Positions 10,854 through 20,150 of a stretch of 64,000 bases of DNA are shown here, piece by piece. The notes below the pieces were generated by a model that ran no database searches, was not told the origin of the DNA, and saw only the letters and a list, made by a program, of their open reading frames with translations. The DNA is from Arthrobacter sp. Hiyo8. GTDB taxonomy: Bacteria; Actinomycetota; Actinomycetes; Actinomycetales; Micrococcaceae. Made by a program: the position numbers and the translations under genes. The number at the start of each line of letters is the position of its first letter. Position 1 is the stretch's first letter. The stretch covers positions 1,922,001 to 1,986,000 of the forward strand of contig AP014719.1 of the NCBI GenBank assembly GCA_001549895.1, written 5' to 3'.

Positions 10854-12095
10854 GTGGGCGCCGCCGTCGTCGGGATCTCGCCGCCCGCAGGTACCCCAAT
10901 GGCCGGATTCGCGGCGAGGACTGAACCGAGCACCGGTGTCCACGATCCCCTGACCGTCCGGGCGTTGGCTGTCGATGACACGTGCTGGATCACCGTGGAT
11001 GTGTGCGGCCTGCACGAAGACACATGCACCCGCATCGCACGCGGCCTGCCCTTCATGCCGGAACGTGTCGCGATCACCGCGACGCATACCCACGCAGGTC
11101 CGTGCGTCATGCCGGGCCGACTCGGAGGCCATGACCCGGGTCTCCTGGAGGAGATAGTCGTGGCTTGCCACGAGGCCGCCGAGACCGCGTTGGCCTCCCA
11201 ACAGCCTGCCACCTTGCACTACGGCGAATCGCGCGGAGTGGACATTGCCAGGAACCGACGCCATCCCGAACGTGCCGTGGACCCGCCCGTCCAAGTCGCC
11301 ACATTCAGCGACGAAGCCGGACAAGTGCTTGCCTGGATCCTGCTCTATCCGTGCCACCCGGTGGTCCTGGGTCCGGAAAACCGGCTCATCAGCGGCGACT
11401 ATCCGGCGTTCACCAGGAGCGTCCTGGAGGAACGTTCCCCAGGCTCAGTGGCCCTTTTCCTGCCCGGGACCGCCGGTGACATCAACTCGGGCCATCGTGC
11501 CGACGCGTCGTACTCGCTTTCCGGCTCAACGGGCAGGACGATGGAGCAGGCGCGAAAGATCGGAGAACATGTGGCGGCATCCGCGTTGGAGACCCCGCTA
11601 TTGCCGGTCTTCGGTTCCCGGGAGACCTCGGCGGCCCGGAGGACCGTCGGCGTCGCAATGAATGCGCGCGACGCGGTTTCCCCCTCGGCGTTGGGCCGGC
11701 AGTGGGAGGCCGAAGCGGTTTCTGCCGATCCGGGCCGGCGATCCCTTCTCAACACGTGGATGCAGTGGGCGATGGACCGCGGTCCCGACGACAAAATGTC
11801 CTGGCGCGCGCCAGTGAGCGTCTTCAACTGGCAGGGCCTGATCCTCGTAGGACTACCCGGAGAACCATTCTTGGCCGCAACGGAAGCCATCGCCTCCGAG
11901 CTCGAAGGGCCCGTATTCGTCACGGGCTACACCAACGGGTGCCCCGGATACTTCCCGAGCGCGGACGAATATGACTTCGGAGGATACGAAGTGGAGGACG
12001 CGCACCGCTATTACGGTATGCCTGCCCCCTTCGCGCCTGGCAGCGCGGAAGCCCTGGTCCGTGCCGCATTGGAGCTCGCGGGTGAGCTCCAATGA
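10854..12095 (+). CDS. Neutral/alkaline ceramidase-like N-terminal domain protein
   Basis: Intact 413-residue protein resembling the N-terminal zinc amidase domain of neutral/alkaline ceramidases. GISPPAGTPMAGFAAR is the usual N-terminal motif, TATHTHAGPC has the zinc-binding HTH, and FLPGTAGDIN matches the NxGDVSPN-type catalytic Ser/Asp loop only loosely. It is much shorter than true ceramidases (about 650) and lacks a signal peptide, so it is probably cytosolic. GTG 10854 opens the frame. An ATG at 10819 overlapping the nagA stop would become the start if a one-base error lies between. Its place in an aminosugar operon suggests it cleaves an N-acyl bond; the substrate is unknown. Confidence 0.75.
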   Translation: MGAAVVGISPPAGTPMAGFAARTEPSTGVHDPLTVRALAVDDTCWITVDVCGLHEDTCTRIARGLPFMPERVAITATHTHAGPCVMPGRLGGHDPGLLEEIVVACHEAAETALASQQPATLHYGESRGVDIARNRRHPERAVDPPVQVATFSDEAGQVLAWILLYPCHPVVLGPENRLISGDYPAFTRSVLEERSPGSVALFLPGTAGDINSGHRADASYSLSGSTGRTMEQARKIGEHVAASALETPLLPVFGSRETSAARRTVGVAMNARDAVSPSALGRQWEAEAVSADPGRRSLLNTWMQWAMDRGPDDKMSWRAPVSVFNWQGLILVGLPGEPFLAATEAIASELEGPVFVTGYTNGCPGYFPSADEYDFGGYEVEDAHRYYGMPAPFAPGSAEALVRAALELAGELQ

Positions 12096-13157
12096 CGGGC
12101 CGTCCAACCATCACGCAATTGGCGGCCGAACTCGGCATAGCCCCTCAACCGTGTCCAGGGCCTTTACCCGGCCAAACCTGCTCAAGCCCGAGACGGTGGC
12201 AATGGTTCAAAAGGCTGCCGAGGCCGCCGGCTACGTACCGAACCATCACGCTCGCGCCCTCTCGACAGGACGCGCCGGCGCGATCGGACTCATCGTGCCG
12301 GACATCGCCAACCCGTTCTTCCCTCCACTGGTCCGCGCGGCCCAAAACTACGCGAGCGACCTCGGACTGTCCGTCTTCTTGGCGGACACGGATGAAGACC
12401 CCACCCGGGAAGACCGCCTCATCTCACGGATGGCGCCCAGGTCGAAGGGTTGATCGTCGTATCCTCCCGGCTCGCTTCGTCCCGCATCCGACAAATCGCC
12501 GATTCCCAGCGGGTAGCCTTCATCAACCGCGATGTTCCGGAGACGTACCGGATCCTCCTGGACACTACGGCCGCCATCCGCTCCGGTCTGACGCACCTGT
12601 CCGGGCTCGGCCACCGCCGCATCGCCTACGTCGGCGGGCCACCACAATCATGGGCAAACAAGCAGCGCCGCTCGGCCGTGGACAACTTCTCGAAGGCCCA
12701 CGCCCTCGAGGTCATGCACTTCAGTGCGGACCCGGGCACCTATGACGCCGCGAAGGCTCTGAGCGATTCGGTGGCAGCGTCCGGAGTCACCGCAGTCATC
12801 GCTTTCGACGACGTGATCGCGCACGGCTTGATGGGCGGGTTCGCTGCCGCGGGCGTTGGCGTCCCGAAGGACTTGAGCGTCATCGGATGCGACGACACCC
12901 TCGCGACCGAAACGTTTCCTGCCCTTTCGACGATCGCGGTCAATGTCGGTGCTGCAGCCCGGCGCGCCGTCGCCGCCCTCTCCGAGAACCCAGGCTCAAC
13001 CAGCCTGACGGGCGCAAGGATCATCTTCGAGGGAACCCTCGTCCTCAGGGGAACAACAGGACCGGTCCGTCCCGCATCCAGCCCGCTGACGCTAGAACCG
13101 GAGCTCGATCACCCATCGACCGGAAGCGTCCAGGCTCGCCGTGGCAGTGACAGCTGA
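12092..13157 (+). CDS. LacI-family transcriptional regulator, frameshifted
   Basis: About 350 residues. The N-terminal helix-turn-helix reads TITQLAAELGIA then, after a frame change near 12150, STVSRAFTRP. The hinge region GYVPNHHARALSTGRAGAIGL and a periplasmic-binding-protein-like ligand domain follow, with a second shift near 12435. IAYVGGPPQSW and VIAFDDVIAHGLM are usual effector-domain segments. It overlaps the upstream ceramidase-like gene by 4 bp and so is part of the operon it probably represses through the palindrome at 5297. The last 66 bases overlap the convergent HAD gene, so the true C-terminus may be a little shorter. Confidence 0.85.
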
Positions 13158-13769
13158 ATAGTCCGCGATCTGCCACAGCCCATCCGCCGCCTCGCCGCCG
13201 GCGTCGCCCACCACCACGGTCCGCATTCCGGCCGCACGGGCGGAAGCGATGCCCGCGGGGGCATCTTCGAAGACGACGACGTCGGCCGGCTCGGCACCCA
13301 GCAGCGCTGCGGCCCTGAGGTAGCCTTCCGGGTGCGGTTTGCCACGGGTCACGGCCTCGGAGGTAACAGTGGTCGCGGGCATCTCGAGTCCGGCTGCCTG
13401 CATGCGCACCCCGGCAAGGATCCGATCGGCCGAGGTGACCATGGCGACGGCGTCGGCAGGCAAGGACCGCAACAGTTCCGCGGCTCCGGGCAACGCAACG
13501 ATCCCGTCCGTCCGGGTCCGTTCCATCTCGCCGAGTTCCTCCGCGAGCGCGTCGATGTCAGCTCCGGCGGGAGCGAAACGGCGCACCGTGTCCTTGGCTT
13601 GGACCCCGTGTGAAGTCCGCAGGATCTCCTCGATGTCCAGTCCATACCGGCCCGCGAATTCGCTCCACACTTGCTCCACGATCGCGGTGGAGTCCACCAA
13701 GGTTCCGTCCATATCGAAGAGGACAGCCCGGACGGTCAGGGTTTTCACGGCTTCAGCAGGCAGGTTCAT
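13092..13769 (-). CDS. HAD-superfamily phosphatase (beta-phosphoglucomutase/DOG-phosphatase-like)
   Basis: Intact 225-residue haloacid-dehalogenase hydrolase. FDMDGTLVDS is motif I with the nucleophile Asp, MVTSADR is the motif II region, RGKPHPEGY holds the motif III Lys, and VVFEDAPAGIASARAAGM is motif IV. The C1 cap suggests a sugar phosphatase or phosphoglucomutase relative. It is convergent with the LacI gene and overlaps it at the 3' ends. No operon partner is visible on its strand. The substrate cannot be assigned. Confidence 0.85.
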   Translation of the reverse strand: MNLPAEAVKTLTVRAVLFDMDGTLVDSTAIVEQVWSEFAGRYGLDIEEILRTSHGVQAKDTVRRFAPAGADIDALAEELGEMERTRTDGIVALPGAAELLRSLPADAVAMVTSADRILAGVRMQAAGLEMPATTVTSEAVTRGKPHPEGYLRAAALLGAEPADVVVFEDAPAGIASARAAGMRTVVVGDAGGEAADGLWQIADYSAVTATASLDASGRWVIELRF

Positions 13770-13823
13770 GCATCCATCCTGCCGCTGAAGCCGGTCTGCG
13801 GCCCAACTCTTACGGTGTGAGTC

Positions 13824-14201
13824 CTAGCCGTTGGGCCGGTGGGGGATGTACTGAACGGCCCATTTGTTGCCGTCCGGATCGGCGAAGTACACAAAGTGGC
13901 CCCAATCCTGGATGTCGATGTCGCTGACTTCCACGCCGTTGGCCTTGAGTTGGCTGTGGGCCTCCTGGATATCCCCCACCACCATTTGCAGGCTGGGAGC
14001 GGTGCCTGGAGGGGCGTCGTTGAGGCCCTCGCCGATGCAGATGGAGCAGGCCGAGCCGGGCGGAGTCAGTTGGACGAAGCGAATACCGTCCATGGGCCGC
14101 TCGTCGTAGTCGGCGTTGAAGCCCACTTTGTTGACGTAGAAATCCTTGGCGCGGTCCACATCGGACACGGGGACAAACACAAGTTCAAGTTTCCAGTCCA
14201 T
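13824..14201 (-). CDS. VOC-family (glyoxalase/bleomycin-resistance fold) protein
   Basis: Small metal-dependent-fold protein of 125 residues. I chose the start MDWKLELVFVPVSD (14201) because the paired beta-alpha-beta-beta-beta unit begins there; upstream residues look non-native. VSDVDRAKDFYVNKVGF is the typical N-terminal module and [19 protein letters not shown] the C-terminal one, with a Glu/Gln position that often binds metal. The function is not predictable; relatives include dioxygenases and antibiotic-binding proteins. The gene stands alone. Confidence 0.8.
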   Translation of the reverse strand: MDWKLELVFVPVSDVDRAKDFYVNKVGFNADYDERPMDGIRFVQLTPPGSACSICIGEGLNDAPPGTAPSLQMVVGDIQEAHSQLKANGVEVSDIDIQDWGHFVYFADPDGNKWAVQYIPHRPNG

Positions 14202-14248
14202 GCGCCAAAGGCTATCGGCGGAGCCCGAAAACCGGTAGGGGCGGAGCA

Positions 14249-14311
14249 CAACGCTGGGTCACTTACGGCCCATGTTGCTGCTCGAATTGGGCCGTAAGTG
14301 ACCCCGCGTTG
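14249..14311. repeat. Palindromic REP-like element at the 3' end of the efflux-pump gene
   Basis: Two 24-base arms (14249-14272 and 14288-14311) are inverted copies with a single mismatch and a 15-base loop. The inner 17 bases, GGGTCACTTACGGCCCA, match perfectly. The right arm, the loop and part of the left arm encode the last residues of the transporter (GSLTAQFEQQHGP). The arms are far longer than a normal terminator and lack a T tract, which suggests a REP/MITE-like mobile palindrome. Confidence 0.75.
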
Positions 14312-15739
14312 ACGAGTTCGACGGCGGCGCCTCCCCAGGTGCCCACGCCGACTTCTGTTTCAGCTTGCGCGCGGGCTCGGGCTCGGGACGGAAGGAGCCA
14401 CGCCGCCAACGTGGCAAGGACCAGCACAGCCGCACCAACATAGACGGCGGGAATGGCTGCGTCCACATAGCCGGTGGGAGTGAGTTTGCCGCCGGCTCCC
14501 GTGAAGACTGCCGTCAGGACGGCCACGCCCAGTGCTACACCGATCTCCCGGAGAGTGGAGTTGGTCCCACTCGCCTTCGCGTGGTCCTCGGCGCGCATGT
14601 TGGCGAGCACCGCCGTCGACATCGGGGCGAAAACCAGGCCCATACCGATTCCGGCCGCAACAAAGCCCGGCACCAGGGTTTCATAAGGGACGGTCGCGGA
14701 AAGGACTCCGGCCAGCCAGAACATGCCGGCCGTGAGGAGGGCGAGGCCCGCGATCATCAGGGTCCCGGTGCCAATCCGCGGTGCCAGCAGGCCGGCGAGC
14801 GGTGCGACGAACATGGGGGCCAACGTCCAGGGCATCGTCATGACGCCTGCGGCGAGGGGTCCGTGGCCCTGCACTACCTGCAGGAACTGGATGAGAATGA
14901 AGACAGACCCGAAGATCCCGAAGCTGAAGGTCAAGCCGATCAGGTTTGCCACGGTGAAGCTGCGGTCGCGGAACAGCCGGAGCGGAAGCAGTGGCGCAGC
15001 GACCCGGGATTCCCACAGAACGAAGGCAAGCAGCAGGACGCCGCCACCGATCAAGCCGGCGAGGACTTCGGCGCTGGACCAGCCGGCGTCGTTCCCCGGA
15101 CAATGCCGAAGACGAGCCCCAGGAGGCCGAGCCCGGAGAGAAGAAGGCCTACGACGTCGGCGCGGACGCGGGCGCCGAAGCTGTTCGGCAGCGCGAAGAG
15201 CGCCAGAGGAATCGACAGGATGCCGATGGGCACGTTGAGCCAGAAGATCGCTTCCCAGCTCCAGCCTTCCACGACTGCGCCGCCGATCAGCGGCCCCAGT
15301 GCGACACCCAGGCCGGAGACTCCGCCCCAGATGCCGATGGCGAGCGGGCGCAGCTTGTCGCTGACCGAGCCCACCAGCAGGGTGAGCGATAGCGGCATGA
15401 GCGCCGCGGAGCCAACGCCCTGGACCGCGCGGGCGGCGATGAGCTGCAACGGATCCGTGCTGACGGCTGCCGCTGCGGACGCGAGGGTGAAGATGGCAAG
15501 GCCCGCGATGAACACGTGACGGCGGCCGAAGCGGTCCCCAGGCCGACGGCCAGCAACATGAACGCCGCGAAGCTCAGGGAGTAGGCGTTGACGATCCACT
15601 GCAGTTCCTCGACGCTCGCACCGAGGGCCTTGTGCATGACGGGCAGTGCGTTGGTGACCACGAGGTTGTCCAGTGTGGCCATGAAGACGGGGAGAGAGGC
15701 CGCCACAATGGCCAGCCAAACGGGAATGGTGCGTTTCAT
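14263..15739 (-). CDS. DHA2-type MFS drug efflux transporter, frameshifted
   Basis: Fourteen-helix EmrB/QacA-type proton antiporter of about 490 residues. The N-terminus MKRTIPVWLAIVAASLPVFM leads into LDNLVVTNALPVM, the family motif in helix 1, then VEELQWIVNAYSLSF. GDRFGRRHVFIAG is the loop 2-3 motif. Frame changes lie near 15520 and 15075. The last residues are encoded by the palindromic repeat, so the native C-terminus seems to have been replaced or extended. It is divergent from the tetR gene at 15831 across a 91-bp region with two operator palindromes, and is therefore probably drug-inducible. Confidence 0.87.
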
Positions 15740-15782
15740 GATGACTCCACGGGTCGCTGAGGTGCCGCTAAGTTGGGTTGTT

Positions 15783-15798
15783 GTAATCGAATGATTAC
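15783..15798. promoter_or_regulatory. TetR-type operator palindrome 1
   Basis: GTAATCGAATGATTAC has perfect 6-bp arms around a 4-bp centre. It lies between the divergent efflux-pump and TetR genes, 44 bp upstream of the pump start. Confidence 0.8.
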
Positions 15799-15814
15799 TT
15801 AAGGCCCAAAGTTA

Positions 15815-15830
15815 GTTATCGACTGATAAC
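15815..15830. promoter_or_regulatory. TetR-type operator palindrome 2
   Basis: GTTATCGACTGATAAC has the same 6-4-6 layout as the first site and ends directly before the tetR ATG. The two centres are 32 bp apart, about three helical turns, so two dimers would bind the same DNA face. Confidence 0.8.
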
Positions 15831-16546
15831 ATGTCAAGTGTGGCGAAGAAAACAGCGGGCACAGGCGCCCCGGAATCGGGCTCAAGCAGCCAGGCAACTG
15901 CCGAACGCATACCAGCGGCGCAGCGGCGCGAACTGATCCTGGAAGCCGCCACCGGCGTCTTCGCCGAGCGTGGCTACGCTGGTTCCACCACGGACCAAGT
16001 GGCAAAGGCCGCGGGCATCAGCCAGCCGTATGTCGTGCGGATGTTCGGCACCAAGGAGACACTGTTCCTGGAGGCCCTGGATCGCGCCCAGGGCAAGCTG
16101 CTGCGCGCGTTCCGCGACGTCATCGCGGCGTACGACGCCGGAGAACTCGCCGAAGAATTGCGGCACCTCGATCCTGCCGCCGGGAGCGGTCGCCCGGAAC
16201 AGCTCAAGCAGCTCATGGCCATCGCCTACGCCGACCTGATCGAGGATCGCGGCATTCTCATGATGCTGATGCAGGCCTTCGTCGCCGGCCATGAACCCGC
16301 CATCGGGGCACGCGCCAGGGAAGGATTCCTGGATATTTACCGCCTGGTGCGCGACGAAGCCGGCCTGTCCCCGAAACCTCCCGCGACTTCCTTGCGCAGG
16401 GCATGCTCATGAACACCCTGATCGGCATCCGCCTGCCGGAAGTCTACGAGCAGGACGAGACCGCCGAGGAGTTGCTTGAGTGCACCCTTCGGTCCAAGCT
16501 GCCCATGGTGCTCAAGGCAAGCAAGGCCCAGCGCCGCGCGGGTTAG
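15831..16546 (+). CDS. TetR-family repressor, frameshifted near the C-terminus
   Basis: About 238 residues. The N-terminal helix-turn-helix is ILEAATGVFAERGYAGSTTD followed by QVAKAAGISQPYVVRMFGTKE. A frame change near 16375 restores the C-terminal segment GMLMNTLIGIRLPEVYEQDE up to TAG 16544-16546. No ribosome-binding site is visible because an operator abuts the ATG; translation may be leaderless, or the start may be GTG 15840. It would repress the divergent efflux pump and itself. The ligand is unknown. Confidence 0.87.
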
Positions 16547-16562
16547 TAGCTAGCCGGACTCG

Positions 16563-17197
16563 CTAGCCGGCCACGCCGTAGAGGCGGTCTCCGGCGTCGC
16601 CCAGGCCGGAACGATGTAGGCCTTCTCGTTCAGCCTCTCGTCAATCGATGCCAGGACGATCTTGACGTTGGCCTCGGAAAGCTCTTCTTCCAGCTTGGCC
16701 AGGCCCTCCGGGGCTGCGAGCAAGCAGATGCACGTGACGTCCGAAGCGCCACGCTTGAAGAGGAACTTGATGGCTTCGCGCAGTGTGCCGCCGGTGGCGA
16801 GCATGGGGTCCAGGACGAAGATCTGGCGGCCGGTGAGGTCCTCGGGGAGGCGTTCGGCGTAGGTGATGATGTCCAGGGTCTCTTCGTCGCGGGCCATCCC
16901 CAGGAAGCCCACTTCGGCGGTGGGGACCAACTTGGTCATGCCCTCAAGCATGCCGAGGCCTGCGCGCAGGATGGGGACCACCAGCGGCGTCGGCTTCGTG
17001 AAGGCAGTGCCGATCGCCTTGGTGACGGGGGTTTCGATCTCTACCGCTTCGGTCCGTACTTCGCGGGTGGCCTCGTAGGCCAGCAAAGTGACGAGTTCTT
17101 CGGTGAGTTGCCGGAAGACCGGTGAAGGAGTGTTCTTATCCCGCAGAACGGTGAGCTTGTGAGCGACCAGCGGGTGGTCCACGACGAGTGTGCGCAT
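16563..17197 (-). CDS. upp: Uracil phosphoribosyltransferase, one-base frameshift at the C-terminus
   Basis: Pyrimidine-salvage enzyme making UMP from uracil and [24 protein letters not shown] is the typical start, [14 protein letters not shown] and [13 protein letters not shown] form the uracil and PRPP sites. Near 16605 one G is missing from a GGG run; adding it changes VPAWATPE to the family ending [16 protein letters not shown] with a stop at 16563-16565. This is the clearest case that frame breaks here are sequencing errors. It is divergent from tadA, with 23 bp between starts. Confidence 0.93.
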
Positions 17198-17220
17198 GAC
17201 TCCAAAACTATCATTGAGGC

Positions 17221-17728
17221 ATGAGCACCAACGAGCCTTATCACGCAGAGCACGCGGCCTGGATGGGTCTGGCCCTGGACGAGGCCGGCGGGCGCTGGAT
17301 ACGGAGGATGTGCCGATCGGCGCCGTCGTCCTGGGCCCGACGGCGGCGTGCTGGGTGCCGGGCGGAACGAACGGGAAGCGCACGGCGACCCAACGGCGCA
17401 CGCCGAGATCGTTGCCATCCGCGAGGCGGCCGCGGCCCTGCAACGCCACGCCCTTGAACTCGGAGAAGGCGGAGACGGCTGGCGCCTCGAGGACTGCACC
17501 CTTGTGGTGACGCTGGAGCCGTGCGCGATGTGCGCCGGAGCCATTGTGCTGGCCCGGATTCCGCGGGTGGTCTTCGGCGCCTGGGATGAGAAGGCCGGGG
17601 CTGCCGGATCGGTGTTCGACATCCTGAGGGAACGCCGGCTCAACCACTGGGTGGAGGTGTACGCAGGCGTGCGCGAAGAGGAATGCTCGGCTCTGTTGCG
17701 CGATTTCTTCGCGGCCCACCGGAAATAG
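17221..17728 (+). CDS. tadA: tRNA adenosine(34) deaminase, frameshifted
   Basis: Zinc deaminase converting adenosine 34 to inosine in tRNA-Arg. [12 protein letters not shown] contains the HAE zinc/proton-shuttle motif and [11 protein letters not shown] the PCxxC motif. Near 17290 a C is missing (restoring [14 protein letters not shown]) and near 17335 another C is missing from a C run (restoring [13 protein letters not shown]). The length of about 169 residues is normal. The start ATG 17221 gives [19 protein letters not shown]. Both breaks are homopolymer deletions. Confidence 0.92.
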
Positions 17729-17808
17729 CAGCTGCCTCCGGATCGCCCTTGAAATTGTGAGGTGTTGGACGTCAGATGGTCTCATGCAGCACAGCTGAGG
17801 AGGACCTC

Positions 17809-18192
17809 ATGACCGTCTCGTTCAACCACGCCATCGTCTACGCAACGGACAAACGCCGTTCCGCGGAGTTCCTCGCCAAGGTGTTTGGGCTTCCGAAGCC
17901 GCAAGCCATGTGGTCCTTCATGACCGTGGCCTTTGACCATGGAGTGGCCCTCGATTTCGCCACGGCGGACCGGCCCATCTCTCCCCAGCACTATGCCTTC
18001 CTGGTCAGCGAGGACGACTTCGACGGGATCTTCGCCGGATCCAGGCCGAGGGCATCCCTACTGGGCCGATCCTGCACGCTCACGCCCCAGCTGATCAACC
18101 ACAACGACGGCGGACGCGGCGTCTACTTCGCCGATCCGGACGGTCATTTCCTCGAGGCGATCACGAGGCCGTATGGATCGGGTGCCGCATGA
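17809..18192 (+). CDS. VOC-family protein with compensating frameshifts
   Basis: A 127-residue glyoxalase-fold protein. ATG 17809 follows a good AGGAGG and starts [20 protein letters not shown]. The middle (about 18040-18080) is read in the wrong frame; the other frame gives [18 protein letters not shown], which fits the family, after which [20 protein letters not shown] resumes. Two opposite errors therefore cancel. It overlaps acyP by 4 bp. The function is unknown. Confidence 0.8.
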   Translation: MTVSFNHAIVYATDKRRSAEFLAKVFGLPKPQAMWSFMTVAFDHGVALDFATADRPISPQHYAFLVSEDDFDGIFAGSRPRASLLGRSCTLTPQLINHNDGGRGVYFADPDGHFLEAITRPYGSGAA

Positions 18193-18464
18193 GTTCCCCG
18201 GTGCGCGTCACGGCCATGGTGACCGGCCGCGTCCAGGGCGTGGGTTTCCGGTACTCCACAATGCACCAAGCCCGGCTATTGGGATTGACCGGGAAGCTGC
18301 CAACCAGTTGGACGGCTCGGTGCAAGTGATCGCAGAGGGAGACCGCGAAGCCGTCGACTCCTTGCTGGAATGGCTGCAGTCCCGGGACGCCCCGCCGCGT
18401 AAAACACGTGGATGCCACCTTCACGCAAGCCACCGGCGAGTTCTCCGGATTCTGGGTGGACTGA
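18189..18464 (+). CDS. acyP: Acylphosphatase, with compensating frameshifts
   Basis: Small enzyme (about 91 residues) hydrolysing acylphosphates. The catalytic loop [12 protein letters not shown] with its Arg is clear. Frame changes near 18290 and 18400 separate [16 protein letters not shown] and [15 protein letters not shown], all in family order, ending GFWVD at 18464. The ATG overlaps the VOC stop (ATGA). It is convergent with the AlkZ-like gene, whose 3' end overlaps it slightly. Confidence 0.85.
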
Positions 18465-19703
18465 AGCACTCCAACCTGAGACCAGCGTTCGCTTTATGAA
18501 TTGGCACTGTCCAGGCGTCGATGCGTTTTTGCCGCGATGCCGGCGAGTCCAGGCTGAACGAGCGGAAGTCCCCGAGGTCTTCGCGGATCCAGCTCTCCAC
18601 CTCATTGATCCGCTGGGTGACGGCCGCAGTGGGCTTGTCGAACGTCCATGCTGCGATCCGTTCCTTGCCCGGATCGTATTGCCACAGCCCGATGATCCGT
18701 CCCCGGTCCAGGATCGGGTGGTCGGACAGGTCCGCCTGCAGCGCGAGCGTGGTGTCCAGGATCTTCCGGCCCGATCTCCTTCGGCCAGCATGTCCGCCGA
18801 ATTCCTGCGCAGCAGTACCAAAGAATCCGTCCCGGCCAGAAGCTGGATCTGTTCCTCCTGCGGCGCCGTGAACGCGGAAAGGTGCTCGACGTCGTCGGGC
18901 AGCATCCAGAGCGGCTCGCCTGCCGCCGTCGTCACTTCGACGGCGCCGACGGCGGCCAGCGCCGCCTTGCTCTGCGCGACGGTGAAGCCCGTAAGCCATT
19001 GGCTCTGCTTGAACGTCGCTCCGCCAGTCCAGCGCAGGTACCGTTCGATCAAAAGCGCCCGGGCGGCGTCGTCGTCGAGGCCACTGGGCGGCAGCACCCA
19101 CGACGTGTAGGCGTAGCGCTGCTGGTCGAGGCGGCCGTTGACGGGGACGCGACGGATGCGGCCATCGGCTTGGAGGAGCCCCAGCGCCGTGGGCAGGGTG
19201 GTTGACGCACCTTTCTTCTTGCCTTCTTCGCCGAGGCTGCGGACGGATTCGCCGAGCTCGTCCCTGAGCTGCTTGGGATCCATGGGGTCGCTGGATTCCA
19301 GGAGGGTGTGGAGTACTTGCTCTTCGAGGAGGGTGATCTCACCGCGTTCGACGCCGAGGCGGGCCAGGACCTTGAACGGCGCCACCGCGGCGTCCCGGCC
19401 GACTTGGAGGCCCCACGCGAAGTCGTTCCGGCCCAGGACGTAGGTGCAACCGCGGGCCGTGGGGAGCTCGTGGATCCTCAACTCGGCGACGTCGCGATCG
19501 ACCTGTTCGCGCCGGATCCCCGCCCGGGCGAAGAGCGTCAGGTAGGGGTTGGCACCGCCCACCGAGCGGGCCCAGCCGGCGCGATCCAGGACTTCCTCGG
19601 ACGTCTTGCCGGAGAGGGAACCGTCCAGGCCCTGTCTGTGCCACGCCCAGGCGCGGAGGAGTTCCGGGGTGAGCGTTTGGGTGGAAAGCACGGCGGACGT
19701 CAT
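18421..19703 (-). CDS. Winged-helix DNA-binding protein of the YcaQ/AlkZ type, frameshifted
   Basis: Protein of about 425 residues related to winged-helix proteins (DUF1006/AlkZ superfamily), some of which are DNA glycosylases that unhook interstrand crosslinks. The start is ATG 19703 (MTSAVLSTQTLTPELLRAWA). RAWAWHRQGLDG, TYVLGRNDFAWGL and RWTGGATFKQSQWLTGF are seen. A frame change near 18770 leads into DHPILDRGRIIGLWQYDP. The exact C-terminus is uncertain because the last residues overlap acyP and another shift may be present. I do not see the QxQ/QxD glycosylase motif clearly, so activity is unproven. Confidence 0.7.
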
Positions 19704-19752
19704 GGCCCCATTCTGCACCGTTTATCCGCCATCCGGGGCGGTCCCGCGCGAG

Positions 19753-20148
19753 CTACCGCTCGAAATCCAGCGAGAAGCCTGCCCAGGCGTCGGGATGTTC
19801 CCGGAGGAGGACGTCGACGCCGGCGAGCGCACCGCCGTCGTCGCTCTCGCGGACTTTCGCTGCAACCGCCTCAGCGATGAAGCGGGCCAGCACTTCCGTC
19901 GTCGTGAGCTGTCCGGCGAAGTCCGGGTGTTCGTCGAGGTTCTTGTAGTTGAGGCCGGCCAGCACCTCGTCCACGATGGTTCCAGCGGCGCCGATGTCCA
20001 GGACGATCGCATCGTCGTTCAGTTTGGCCCGACGGAATGTCACCTCGGCCACGAAAGTGGCTCCGTGGAGTCCTTGGGCCGGGCCGAACGATTCCCGCGG
20101 AAGGCTGTGGGCGATCATGAAGTGCCGGCGGACGGTGAGTCTGAACAT
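19753..20148 (-). CDS. 6-pyruvoyl-tetrahydropterin synthase/QueD-family protein
   Basis: 131 residues of T-fold type. MFRLTVRRHFMIAHSLPRES holds the HFxIAH zinc-binding start, GLHGATFVAEVTF the second zinc site and LDEHPDFAGQLTTTEVLARF the substrate-binding end. Typical members use a catalytic Cys around residue 27; here the equivalent region SLPRESFGPAQGLHG has no Cys, so the reaction may differ from both QueD and PTPS. It begins 2 bp after the dehydrogenase stop, in one operon. Confidence 0.8.
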   Translation of the reverse strand: MFRLTVRRHFMIAHSLPRESFGPAQGLHGATFVAEVTFRRAKLNDDAIVLDIGAAGTIVDEVLAGLNYKNLDEHPDFAGQLTTTEVLARFIAEAVAAKVRESDDGGALAGVDVLLREHPDAWAGFSLDFER

Positions 20149-20150
20149 CG

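Noticed and set aside
9641..11212. Long minus-strand open frame over nagA and the ceramidase-like gene
   Set aside because: It is the antisense of two clear genes and has no recognisable motif.
14249..14311. The inverted repeat as an ordinary Rho-independent terminator
   Set aside because: Arms of 24 bp, no T tract, and it lies partly inside the coding region.
17221..17728. TadA as a true pseudogene
   Set aside because: It is essential in nearly all bacteria and the two breaks are one-base losses in C runs.
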